Assembly: GCF_025506355.1 (NCBI RefSeq)
Contig: NZ_JANZYP010000083.1
Span: 1 to 36,694 of the forward strand
Reading direction: 5' to 3'
DNA from: Sphaerisporangium corydalis
GTDB taxonomy: Bacteria > Actinomycetota > Actinomycetes > Streptosporangiales > Streptosporangiaceae
DNA length: 36,694 bases
Shown: one piece after another, positions 1-13,763 of the stretch
Position numbering within the stretch: position 1 is the first letter of the stretch
How the letters are laid out: every line of letters begins with the position of its first letter
Position numbers and translations under genes: made by a program
The notes under the pieces: generated by a model
Databases searched by the model: none
Seen by the model: the letters and a program-made list of their open reading frames with translations, nothing else
Told to the model about the DNA's origin: nothing

Positions 1-168
1 AAGGTCCTCATCAAGGAGATGCAGTCGCTGTGCCTCAACGTCGAGGTGCTCTCCAGCGACGGCATGTCCATCGAGATGCGTGACACCGACGAGGATGTCT
101 TCCGCGCGGCGGAGGAGCTCGGCATCGACCTGTCCCGGCGCGAGCCGAGCAGTGTCGAAGAGGTCTGA
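1..168 (+). CDS. rpoB: RNA polymerase beta subunit, C-terminal end (partial)
   Basis: Frame 1 is open from the first base and encodes the last 55 residues before TGA at 166-168. It begins KVLIKEMQSLCLNVEVLSSD, the conserved extreme C-terminus of bacterial beta subunits, where beta contacts beta'. The tail after that (about 35 residues, ending REPSSVEEV) is acidic and variable. The 5' part lies outside the window. rpoC follows after 22 nt, the usual rpoBC order, so the two are almost certainly co-transcribed. Confidence 0.96.
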   Translation, partial: KVLIKEMQSLCLNVEVLSSDGMSIEMRDTDEDVFRAAEELGIDLSRREPSSVEEV

Positions 169-190
169 TTTTCAAGCGAGGGGATAAGAA

Positions 191-4066
<3,876 letters not shown>

Positions 4067-4070
4067 CGGT

Positions 4071-4092
4071 CCGGCCGGCGCGAGCCGGCCGG
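4071..4092 (+). terminator. 9-bp hairpin with GCGA tetraloop just after rpoC
   Basis: CCGGCCGGC at 4071-4079 pairs perfectly with GCCGGCCGG at 4084-4092 around a GCGA (GNRA) loop, starting 4 nt after the rpoC stop. There is no T-run, so it may stabilise the rpoBC mRNA 3' end or act with the larger hairpin just downstream rather than terminate alone. Confidence 0.5.
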
Positions 4093-4104
4093 CCGCCAAG
4101 GCGT

Positions 4105-4148
4105 ACGAGGGGTGCCCGGTTTCCCGAGAGGGAGCGGGTGCCCCTCGT
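4105..4148 (+). terminator. Long rpoC-downstream hairpin, likely rpoBC terminator
   Basis: 4105-4118 pairs with 4135-4148 over 14 bp, including two tandem G-U pairs. A second 5-bp stem (4121-4125 with 4130-4134) is capped by GAGA. The stem is very stable and GC-rich, with no U-tract, as is common for actinobacterial terminators. It sits 39 nt after rpoC and separates the rpoBC unit from the str operon. Confidence 0.6.
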
Positions 4149-4233
4149 GGCGTTCCGGGGGATTCCCGGTACTCGGCGGGCCGCCGGGACCGGGTGCGGG
4201 CCGCTGGGCGTCCCGAGGCCGGTGCGCCGGCAG

Positions 4234-4357
4234 GGCGGGGCCGGTACGCCGGGCAGGCGGGGCCGGTGCGGCGGGAGGGCGGGCCCGGCGCGCCGGAAAG
4301 GGGGAGGCGGTGTGCCCGGAAAGGCGGGGGCGGTGCGGCTGGGAAGGCGGGGGGGCC
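4234..4357 (+). repeat. Degenerate 22-23 bp G-rich tandem repeat
   Basis: Five units plus a partial one start at 4234, 4256, 4278, 4300, 4323 and 4346. Each begins GGCGGGG or a close variant, has a central CGGTGCG-like core, and ends GGGA/GGAAA. The period of 22-23 is not a multiple of three and the units differ by substitutions, so this is non-coding. The plus strand is very G-rich, with many runs of three or more G. Confidence 0.75.
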
Positions 4358-4495
4358 GACACGGGTAAATCGTCGAGAGAAGTCCCTCGATGAAGGTAAA
4401 CTTGCCAGGAGCCTGATAGCGGTCGGCGGGAAACCGGCCGCGGGACCATGACATGACCCGGAGCCGCCCGCTCGAAGCGGCCCGGCGCAGCCGTT

Positions 4496-4524
4496 TTGAC
4501 GTGTTGCGATGGGCTAGGTAGTCT
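4496..4524 (+). promoter_or_regulatory. Probable str operon (rpsL) promoter
   Basis: The -35 box TTGACG (4496-4501) and -10 box TAGTCT (4519-4524) are separated by exactly 17 bp. This fits the actinobacterial housekeeping sigma consensus (TTGACN, TAGNNT). It lies about 245 bp before rpsL and implies a long 5' leader with transcription starting near 4531. Confidence 0.75.
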
Positions 4525-4768
4525 TGCCCTTCGTGCCCGTGGCTTCATGGGCTCACATGCGTGCGCTCCGAGGCCTCTACGGGGGCCGGCTGGACGCCGC
4601 ATGATCTCCTCCACTGGTCTGGCCATCGCTGGGCGTAGTGCGGCAAAGATCGCGACACGCCCGAGCGCGTGGGTCGGAGCCGAGGGAAAAACAGCAGGTC
4701 ATGACACCGGCAGAGCCTGCGAAACGCACGACTTTTCGAATTACCGGCCAAGCATGAACGGAGACGCG

Positions 4769-5143
4769 GTGCCCACGATTCAGCAGCTGGTCCGCAAGGG
4801 CCGCCAGGACAAGGTCAGTAAGACCAAGACACCGGCGCTCAAGGGGAGCCCCCAGCGGCGCGGCGTCTGCACGCGCGTGTACACGACGACCCCCAAGAAG
4901 CCGAACTCCGCCCTCCGCAAGGTGGCGCGCGTCCGGCTCACCAACGGCATCGAGGTCACGGCCTACATCCCGGGTGTCGGTCACAACCTTCAGGAGCACT
5001 CCATCGTGCTCGTGCGTGGCGGTCGTGTGAAGGACCTGCCGGGTGTTCGCTACAAGATCATCCGCGGTTCCCTGGACACCCAGGGCGTCCGCAACCGCAA
5101 GCAGGCCCGCAGCCGTTACGGCGCGAAGAAGGAGAAGAGCTGA
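4769..5143 (+). CDS. rpsL: 30S ribosomal protein S12
   Basis: S12 sits at the decoding centre and controls translational accuracy. It is 124 aa, the normal length. The GTG at 4769 is chosen because the conserved N-terminus is MPTIQQLVRKG; GGAGA at 4760-4764 is the likely Shine-Dalgarno. An in-frame ATG at 4754 would add five non-conserved residues. Lysines K43 and K88, the positions classically changed in streptomycin-resistant mutants, are both lysine, so the allele looks wild type. First gene of the str operon; rpsG follows after 1 nt. Confidence 0.98.
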   Translation: MPTIQQLVRKGRQDKVSKTKTPALKGSPQRRGVCTRVYTTTPKKPNSALRKVARVRLTNGIEVTAYIPGVGHNLQEHSIVLVRGGRVKDLPGVRYKIIRGSLDTQGVRNRKQARSRYGAKKEKS

Positions 5144-5144
5144 C

Positions 5145-5615
5145 ATGCCGCGCAAGGGTCCCGCTGGGCGCCGACAGCTTGTCGCCGACCCGGTGTTCAA
5201 CTCGCCGCTGGTCACCGCGCTCATCAACAAGGTGCTGCTGAACGGCAAGCGCTCGCTCGCCCAGTCGATCGTCTATGACGCTCTCGAAGGGGCCAAGGAC
5301 AAGTCGGGCAACGACCCGGTCGTCACCCTGAAGCGCGCGCTCGACAACGTCAAGCCCACCCTGGAGGTGCGCAGCCGCCGGGTCGGTGGCGCCACCTACC
5401 AGGTGCCGGTGGAGGTGCGCGCCGCGCGCAGCACCACCCTGGCCCTTCGCTGGCTGGTGCAGTACTCCCGCGCCCGCCGCGAGAAGACCATGACCGAGCG
5501 GCTGATGAACGAGCTGCTCGACGCGAGCAACGGCCTCGGCGCCAGCGTGAAGCGGCGCGAGGACACGCACAAGATGGCCGAGTCCAACAAGGCCTTCGCC
5601 CACTACCGCTGGTAA
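5145..5615 (+). CDS. rpsG: 30S ribosomal protein S7
   Basis: S7 binds the 3' domain of 16S rRNA, nucleates head assembly and lines the E site. It is 156 aa from ATG 5145 (MPRKGPAGRRQ), the typical length. The conserved C-terminal KRREDTHKMAESNKAFAHYR is present. It starts 1 nt after the rpsL stop, so translational coupling to rpsL is likely. The frame is open upstream into rpsL, but only this start gives the family N-terminus. Confidence 0.98.
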   Translation: MPRKGPAGRRQLVADPVFNSPLVTALINKVLLNGKRSLAQSIVYDALEGAKDKSGNDPVVTLKRALDNVKPTLEVRSRRVGGATYQVPVEVRAARSTTLALRWLVQYSRARREKTMTERLMNELLDASNGLGASVKRREDTHKMAESNKAFAHYRW

Positions 5616-5655
5616 CCCCAGCGGCGACGACGAGACGACGAGGGACGCGAGAGAA

Positions 5656-7755
<2,100 letters not shown>

Positions 7756-7808
7756 CCTACGGAGTCCGATGGCCGGGAGCGGTGGGAGACCGTCGCTTCG
7801 CGGCTGGA

Positions 7809-7836
7809 GGGGATCGGGGATTTCCCCCCGGTCCCC
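7809..7836 (+). terminator. fusA-tuf intergenic hairpin
   Basis: 7809-7819 pairs with 7826-7836 over 11 bp with one G-U pair, around a 6-nt loop. A weaker 6-bp hairpin lies at 7876-7890. They fill the 181-nt fusA-tuf spacer and could attenuate, or mark a processing site allowing separate tuf expression. I see no convincing tuf promoter in the spacer. Confidence 0.5.
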
Positions 7837-7936
7837 GGTGCCTCGGGACGGCGAGCGATCGCCGGCCAGGGGCTGCGGGCTCCGAGCCCGAGTGAGACTA
7901 CGCAAGTGAAGTCAGAATCTCTAAGGAGACAGAGCA

Positions 7937-9130
7937 GTGGCCAAGGCCAAGTTCGAGCGGACCAAGCCGCACGTGAACATCGGCACCATTGGGCACATCG
8001 ACCACGGCAAGACCACTCTGACCGCGGCGATCACCAAGGTGCTCCACGACCGTTTCCCTCAGCTCAATGAGGCGACCCCGTTCGACAAGATCGACAAGGC
8101 GCCCGAGGAGAAGGCCCGCGGCATCACCATCTCCATCGCCCACGTCGAGTACCAGACCGAGAAGCGCCACTACGCCCACGTGGACTGCCCCGGTCACGCC
8201 GACTACGTGAAGAACATGATCACGGGTGCGGCGCAGATGGACGGCGCGATCCTCGTGGTCGCCGCCACCGACGGCCCGATGCCGCAGACCAAGGAGCACG
8301 TCCTCCTGGCCCGCCAGGTCGGCGTCCCCTACATCGTCGTCGCCCTGAACAAGGCCGACATGGTGGACGATGAGGAGATCCTGGAGCTCGTCGAGCTCGA
8401 GGTCCGCGAGCTGCTGTCGGCCCAGGAGTTCCCGGGCGACGACCTGCCGGTCATCCGCGTCTCCGCGCTCAAGGCGCTGGAGGGCGATGAGAAGTGGGGC
8501 GACTCGATCATCGAGCTCATGAACGCCGTGGACGAGAACGTCCCCGAGCCCGTTCGTGACACCGAGAAGCCTTTCCTCATGCCGATCGAGGACGTGTTCT
8601 CGATCACCGGCCGCGGCACCGTCGTGACCGGTCGTATCGAGCGCGGCATCGTCAAGGTCAACGAGACCGTCGACATCATCGGCATCAAGGAGAAGAGCAC
8701 CACGACCACCGTCACCGGTGTCGAGATGTTCCGCAAGCTCCTCGATGAGGGCCGGGCCGGAGACAACGTCGGCCTGCTCCTGCGCGGCATCAAGCGCGAG
8801 GACGTCGAGCGCGGCCAGTGCATCATCAAGCCGGGCACGACCACCCCGCACACCGAGTTCGAGGCTCAGGTGTACATCCTGTCGAAGGACGAGGGTGGCC
8901 GCCACACGCCGTTCTTCAACAACTACCGCCCGCAGTTCTACTTCCGTACCACGGACGTGACGGGCGTCGTGACCCTGCCCGAGGGCACCGAGATGGTCAT
9001 GCCCGGTGACAACACCGAGATGACCGTCCAGCTCATCCAGCCCATCGCGATGGAGGACGGACTCAAGTTCGCCATCCGCGAGGGTGGCCGCACCGTCGGT
9101 GCGGGTCGAGTCACGAAGATCATCAAGTAG
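7937..9130 (+). CDS. tuf: Elongation factor Tu
   Basis: Delivers aminoacyl-tRNA to the ribosome, 397 aa. GHIDHGKT occupies residues 19-26, followed by RGITI, DCPGHADY and NKAD. The beta-barrel domains end with GRTVGAGRVTKIIK. The GTG at 7937 has a strong AAGGAG at 7923-7928. The gene is separated from fusA by a 181-nt structured spacer and followed by two terminator-like hairpins, so it closes the str operon and may also be expressed separately. Confidence 0.98.
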   Translation: MAKAKFERTKPHVNIGTIGHIDHGKTTLTAAITKVLHDRFPQLNEATPFDKIDKAPEEKARGITISIAHVEYQTEKRHYAHVDCPGHADYVKNMITGAAQMDGAILVVAATDGPMPQTKEHVLLARQVGVPYIVVALNKADMVDDEEILELVELEVRELLSAQEFPGDDLPVIRVSALKALEGDEKWGDSIIELMNAVDENVPEPVRDTEKPFLMPIEDVFSITGRGTVVTGRIERGIVKVNETVDIIGIKEKSTTTTVTGVEMFRKLLDEGRAGDNVGLLLRGIKREDVERGQCIIKPGTTTPHTEFEAQVYILSKDEGGRHTPFFNNYRPQFYFRTTDVTGVVTLPEGTEMVMPGDNTEMTVQLIQPIAMEDGLKFAIREGGRTVGAGRVTKIIK

Positions 9131-9144
9131 CGCGACAAACGGGT

Positions 9145-9180
9145 CGGCGGTCGGCCTCGGGAATCCGGGGCCGACCGCCG
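9145..9180 (+). terminator. Strong terminator hairpin after tuf
   Basis: 9145-9160 pairs with 9165-9180 over 16 bp, broken only by one U-G pair, with a GAAT loop. It begins 14 nt after the tuf stop. There is no T-run. It is very likely the main end of str transcripts. Confidence 0.75.
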
Positions 9181-9189
9181 CACCACGAA

Positions 9190-9209
9190 GGGGCCGGTCC
9201 GCCGGCCCC
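9190..9209 (+). terminator. Second hairpin after tuf
   Basis: GGGGCCGG (9190-9197) pairs perfectly with CCGGCCCC (9202-9209) around TCCG. It lies 10 nt beyond the first tuf hairpin, so the two look like tandem terminators insulating the S10 genes. Confidence 0.55.
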
Positions 9210-9243
9210 GGAGCCCACAGCGAGTTCCGAGCCCGATCCAGGC

Positions 9244-9299
9244 CCGTGATCTCGCAGCCGTCTCGGCCCTGAGAGACCGAGATGACTGCAAGATCACGG
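9244..9299 (+). promoter_or_regulatory. 23-bp imperfect inverted repeat in the S10 leader
   Basis: 9244-9266 pairs with 9277-9299: 20 Watson-Crick pairs, one G-U and two A-C mismatches, around a 10-nt loop (9267-9276). It ends 105 nt before rpsJ. Smaller hairpins follow (9313-9325 and 9347-9361). In E. coli the S10 leader is a binding site for L4; whether this unrelated-looking structure has such a role is unknown. A weak promoter-like pair (ATGACT 9282-9287, TAGGCG 9306-9311, 18-bp spacing) overlaps its right arm, so it could instead be a DNA operator. Confidence 0.5.
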
Positions 9300-9404
9300 A
9301 AGAAATAGGCGGGTCGCGGGGCGACAGCCACGTGGGACACCGCACGGCGGCAAAAGGCCGCATGACACTCTTGCAGGACGACAGCGAAGGACACCGAGGC
9401 CACT

Positions 9405-9713
9405 ATGGCGGGACAGAAGATCCGCATCCGGCTTAAGGCCTATGACCACGAGGTCATCGACAGCTCGGCCAAGAAGATCGTCGAGACGGTGACGCGGACT
9501 GGCGCGAAGGTCGCGGGCCCGGTGCCGTTGCCGACCGAGAAGAACGTGTACTGCGTCATCCGGTCGCCGCACAAGTACAAGGACAGCCGTGAGCACTTCG
9601 AAATGCGCACGCACAAGCGGCTGATTGACATCATCGATCCGACGCCGAAGACCGTCGACTCGCTCATGCGGCTCGACCTTCCGGCCGGCGTCGACATCTC
9701 GATCAAGCTCTGA
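9405..9713 (+). CDS. rpsJ: 30S ribosomal protein S10
   Basis: S10 belongs to the 30S head and, in other bacteria, is also the NusE transcription antitermination factor. It is 102 aa, starting MAGQKIRIRLKAYDHEVID, all standard. ATG 9405 has GAGG at 9396-9399. First gene of the S10 operon; the 274-nt leader contains the tuf terminators and a large inverted repeat. rplC follows after 14 nt. Confidence 0.98.
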   Translation: MAGQKIRIRLKAYDHEVIDSSAKKIVETVTRTGAKVAGPVPLPTEKNVYCVIRSPHKYKDSREHFEMRTHKRLIDIIDPTPKTVDSLMRLDLPAGVDISIKL

Positions 9714-9727
9714 GGGAACGCACTGAC

Positions 9728-10381
9728 ATGGCTAAGCAGATCAAGGGCGTCCTGGGCAAGAAGCTCGGCATGACCCAGGTCTTCGACGAAGGCAACCGGA
9801 TCGTTCCGGTGACCGTCGTCGAGGCCGGTCCGTGCGTGGTGACCCGCGTCCGCACTGAGGACAAGGACGGCTACTCCGCTGTTCAGCTCGGCTACGGGCA
9901 GGTGGACCCGCGCAAGGTGAACAAGCCGCTGGGTGATTATCTGCGCAAGCACGACATCACCCCGCGCCGCTACTTCGTCGAGCTTCGGACCACGGACGCC
10001 ACCGAGTACACGATCGGCCAGGAAGTGCTGGCCGACACCTTCGAGGCCGGGCAGTACGTCGACGTGACCGGCAAGAGCAAGGGCAAGGGCTTCGCGGGTG
10101 TCATGAAGCGTCACGGCTTCAAGGGCCTCAGCGCCTCGCACGGCACCCAGCGCAAGCACCGCTCGCCCGGCTCCATCGGTGGCTGCGCCACCCCGGGTCG
10201 CGTCTTCAAGGGCCTTCGGATGGCCGGCCGGATGGGCAACATCCGGACCACCGTCCAGAGCCTCAAGGTCCACGCCGTGGACGCCGAGAAGGGTCTCATC
10301 CTGATCAAGGGTGCGATTCCCGGCGCCAACGGCAGCCTGGTCCTCGTCCGCACCTCTGCCAAGAAGGGGGCTGCCAAGTGA
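9728..10381 (+). CDS. rplC: 50S ribosomal protein L3
   Basis: L3 initiates 50S assembly and reaches toward the peptidyl-transferase centre. It is 217 aa from ATG 9728 (MAKQIKGVLGKKLGMTQVFD). The conserved central segment KGKGFAGVMKRHGFKG and the following GSIGGCATPGRVFKGLRMAG loop are present. It overlaps the rplD start by 4 nt (GTGA), indicating translational coupling. Confidence 0.98.
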   Translation: MAKQIKGVLGKKLGMTQVFDEGNRIVPVTVVEAGPCVVTRVRTEDKDGYSAVQLGYGQVDPRKVNKPLGDYLRKHDITPRRYFVELRTTDATEYTIGQEVLADTFEAGQYVDVTGKSKGKGFAGVMKRHGFKGLSASHGTQRKHRSPGSIGGCATPGRVFKGLRMAGRMGNIRTTVQSLKVHAVDAEKGLILIKGAIPGANGSLVLVRTSAKKGAAK

Positions 10382-11028
10382 GCACCATTGACGTCCTCGA
10401 CGCGGCCGGCGCGAAGACCGGCAGCAGCGTCGAGCTGCCGGAGGACATCTTCGGCGCGAAGGTCAACATCCCGCTGATGCACCAGGTCGTCAACGCCCAG
10501 CTCGCCGCGCGCAGGCAGGGTACGCACAAGACGAAGACCCGTGGTGAGGTCAGCGGCGGTGGCAAGAAGCCGTACCGGCAGAAGGGCACCGGCCGCGCCC
10601 GTCAGGGCTCGACCCGCGCCCCGCAGTTCGCCGGCGGCGGCATCGTCCACGGCCCGCAGCCGAGGGACTACACCCAGAAGACGCCCAAGAAGATGAAGGC
10701 CGCCGCTCTTCGCGGCGCCCTCAGCGACCGGGCGTCCGGCGGTCGCGTGCACATCGTGGAGAGCCTGGTCAGCGGGGAGACCCCGAAGACCAAGGCCGCC
10801 CTCGACGCGCTGCGCAACATCTCCAAGGCTCGCAGCGTCCTCGTCGTCGTCGACGAGGGTGACGAGCTGACCTGGCTCAGCCTGCGCAACGCGCCGGAGG
10901 TCCACCTGCTGGACTCGGGCCAGCTCAACACCTACGACGTGCTCTGTCACGACGACGTGGTGTTCACGCGTGACGCGTACGACCAGGTCGTTGCGCGGCT
11001 GGGGAAGAGCGGGAAGGAAGACGCCTGA
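10378..11028 (+). CDS. rplD: 50S ribosomal protein L4
   Basis: L4 binds 23S rRNA and its long loop lines the exit tunnel. It is 216 aa from GTG 10378. The tunnel loop is recognisable as KTRGEVSGGGKKPYRQKGTG and the following QGSTRAPQFAGGG. In E. coli L4 represses its own operon through the S10 leader, which makes the inverted repeat at 9244-9299 worth testing. The start overlaps the rplC stop; the stop shares its last A with the rplW ATG. Confidence 0.98.
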   Translation: MSTIDVLDAAGAKTGSSVELPEDIFGAKVNIPLMHQVVNAQLAARRQGTHKTKTRGEVSGGGKKPYRQKGTGRARQGSTRAPQFAGGGIVHGPQPRDYTQKTPKKMKAAALRGALSDRASGGRVHIVESLVSGETPKTKAALDALRNISKARSVLVVVDEGDELTWLSLRNAPEVHLLDSGQLNTYDVLCHDDVVFTRDAYDQVVARLGKSGKEDA

Positions 11029-11330
11029 TGCAGAAGATCGCCGACCCGCGCGACATCATCATCAAGCCGATCGTCTCCGAGAAGAGCTACGGCCTGATCG
11101 ATGAGCACAACAAGTACACGTTCTTGGTGCGTAAGACCGCCAACAAGACCCAGGTGAAGATCGCGATCGAGCAGATCTTCGGCGTCAAGGTCACGAGCGT
11201 GAACACGATCAACCGGCAGGGCAAGCGCAAGCGGACCAAGTTCGGCTACGGCCAGCGCCCGAGCACCAAGCGGGCGATCGTGAGCCTGGTGGACGGCGAC
11301 CGGATCGACATCTTCGGTCAGATCAGCTAG
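11028..11330 (+). CDS. rplW: 50S ribosomal protein L23
   Basis: L23 lies at the exit-tunnel mouth and is the docking site for trigger factor and SRP. It is 100 aa (MQKIADPRDIIIKPIVSEKS), with the conserved IIKPIVSEKSY and the basic loop NRQGKRKRTKFGYGQRPSTK. The ATG overlaps the rplD stop by 1 nt. A 47-nt gap precedes rplB. Confidence 0.98.
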   Translation: MQKIADPRDIIIKPIVSEKSYGLIDEHNKYTFLVRKTANKTQVKIAIEQIFGVKVTSVNTINRQGKRKRTKFGYGQRPSTKRAIVSLVDGDRIDIFGQIS

Positions 11331-11377
11331 CCACCGCTGCGTTGCCACGCAATATCGACAAGGGATGAACGAAAAAG

Positions 11378-12214
<837 letters not shown>

Positions 12215-12225
12215 GAGCAGCCTAA

Positions 12226-12504
12226 ATGCCACGTAGCCTTAAGAAGGGTCCTTTTGTGGATGGCCACCTCATGAAGAAGGTGGACACCCAGAACGAAAAG
12301 GGCACCAAAAACGTCATCAAGACGTGGTCGCGGCGCTCCATGATCGTGCCCGACATGCTCGGCCACACGATCGCCGTCCACGACGGGCGCAAGCACGTCC
12401 CGGTGTTCGTCACCGAGTCGATGATCGGTCACAAGCTCGGTGAGTTCGCGCCTACGCGGACCTTCCGCAGCCACGTCAAGGAAGACCGGCGTAGCCGGCG
12501 GTAA
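12226..12504 (+). CDS. rpsS: 30S ribosomal protein S19
   Basis: S19 is in the 30S head near the A-site tRNA and pairs with S13. It is 92 aa from ATG 12226 (MPRSLKKGPFVDGHLMKKV), with the conserved KTWSRRSMIVPDMLGHTIAV and HKLGEFAPTRTFRSH. The length is typical. rplV begins 25 nt later with its own purine-rich GAGGAG site. Confidence 0.98.
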   Translation: MPRSLKKGPFVDGHLMKKVDTQNEKGTKNVIKTWSRRSMIVPDMLGHTIAVHDGRKHVPVFVTESMIGHKLGEFAPTRTFRSHVKEDRRSRR

Positions 12505-12529
12505 GCGCCTTAGAAACGAGGAGTAAGCG

Positions 12530-12898
12530 ATGGAAGCCAGGGCTCAGGCGCGGTTCGTCCGCGTCACGCCCCAGAAGGCCCGCCGCGTGGTGGACCTTAT
12601 TCGCGGGCTGCCCGCTTCGGAGGCGCAGGCCGTGCTGCAGTTCGCCCCCCAGGCGGCGAGCGAGCCGATCTACAAGGTGCTGTCGAGCGCGATGGCGAAC
12701 GCCGAGCACAACTTCAAGCTCGACCGCGAGCTGCTGGTCGTGAGCCGGGCGTGGGTCGATGAGGGCCCGACGCTCAAGAGGTTCCGTCCCCGTGCCCAGG
12801 GCCGTGCCTATCGGATCAACAAGCGGACGAGTCACATCACTGTGATCGTCGAAGCCCGGCCGGAAGGTCAGGGCAGGCCGAAGGGAAGGACCCGCTAG
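12530..12898 (+). CDS. rplV: 50S ribosomal protein L22
   Basis: L22's beta-hairpin lines the exit tunnel and is a known site of macrolide-resistance changes. It is 122 aa (MEARAQARFVRVTPQKARRV). The hairpin region VDEGPTLKRFRPRAQGRA looks standard. The TAG stop overlaps the rpsC GTG by one base. Confidence 0.98.
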   Translation: MEARAQARFVRVTPQKARRVVDLIRGLPASEAQAVLQFAPQAASEPIYKVLSSAMANAEHNFKLDRELLVVSRAWVDEGPTLKRFRPRAQGRAYRINKRTSHITVIVEARPEGQGRPKGRTR

Positions 12899-13761
12899 TG
12901 GGCCAGAAGGTTAACCCGCACGGGTTCCGACTCGGCATCACGACCGACTTCAAGAGCCGGTGGTACGCCGACAAGCTGTACAAGGCTTACGTCGCCGAGG
13001 ATGTGTCGATCCGCCGCATGCTGCAGAAGGGCATGGAGCGGGCGGGCATCTCCAAGGTCGAGATCGAGCGGACCACCGACCGAGTCCAGGTCGACATTCA
13101 CACCGCCCGGCCGGGCATCGTCATCGGCCGCCGCGGCGCCGAGGCGGACCGTATCCGTGGCGATCTCGAGAAGCTGACCAAGAAGCAGGTCCAGCTCAAC
13201 ATCCTCGAGGTCAAGAACCCCGAGGTCGACGCCCAGCTCGTCGCCCAGGGCGTGGCCGAGCAGCTGTCCAGCCGGGTCTCCTTCCGGCGGGCGATGCGCA
13301 AGGCCATGCAGTCGGCGATGAAGAGCGGCGCCAAGGGCATCCGTGTCCAGTGCTCCGGTCGTCTCGGCGGCGCCGAGATGTCGCGGTCGGAGTTCTACCG
13401 CGAGGGCCGTGTGCCTCTGCACACCCTTCGCGCGGACATCGACTACGGCTTCTACGAGGCCCGCACCACCTTCGGCCGCATCGGCGTGAAGGTGTGGATC
13501 TACAAGGGTGAGGCTCCGACCAGCCGCGCCGAGCGCGAGGCGGCCGCGGCCGGCGCGCGCGCCGGCCAGCGTCGCGACCGTACCGACCGGCCGCAGCGCG
13601 GCCGTGGTGCGGGCGGCGGCGGTGGCGGCGGTGGCCGTGGCGGCAACCGTGACGGCGGCGCCCCTCGTGGCGGCGGTCGCGGACCCAAGACCGAATCCAC
13701 CGCGCCCGCAGGGGCGCCCGAGACCGGCCCGGCGGAGCAGCCGGGTGCTGAGGGGAGCTGA
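12898..13761 (+). CDS. rpsC: 30S ribosomal protein S3 with Gly/Arg-rich tail
   Basis: S3 is at the mRNA entry channel. It is 287 aa. The KH domain carries IVIGRRGAEADRIRGDLEKL, and the C-terminal S3 domain ends near residue 205. The remaining 80 or so residues are a low-complexity tail with an eight-glycine run and RGG-like repeats. Such tails are known in actinobacterial S3 but vary, and could bind RNA. The GTG start overlaps rplV. Confidence 0.97.
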   Translation: MGQKVNPHGFRLGITTDFKSRWYADKLYKAYVAEDVSIRRMLQKGMERAGISKVEIERTTDRVQVDIHTARPGIVIGRRGAEADRIRGDLEKLTKKQVQLNILEVKNPEVDAQLVAQGVAEQLSSRVSFRRAMRKAMQSAMKSGAKGIRVQCSGRLGGAEMSRSEFYREGRVPLHTLRADIDYGFYEARTTFGRIGVKVWIYKGEAPTSRAEREAAAAGARAGQRRDRTDRPQRGRGAGGGGGGGGRGGNRDGGAPRGGGRGPKTESTAPAGAPETGPAEQPGAEGS

Positions 13762-13763
13762 CC

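Larger units (their letters stand above)
4067..4768. other. rpoC-rpsL intergenic region (702 bp)
   Basis: No convincing gene lies here. In order it holds two hairpins (4071-4092, 4105-4148), a G-rich degenerate tandem repeat (4234-4357), the rpsL promoter (4496-4524) and a leader of roughly 240 nt. Near the leader's 5' end is a 7-bp hairpin (4535-4541 with 4546-4552). Open frames across it lack a ribosome binding site, or merely extend rpsL upstream. Confidence 0.75.

Noticed and set aside
4754..4768. ATG 4754 as an upstream start of rpsL
   Set aside because: It would add five residues not found in S12. The GTG at 4769 gives the conserved MPTIQQLVRKG and leaves GGAGA as its binding site.
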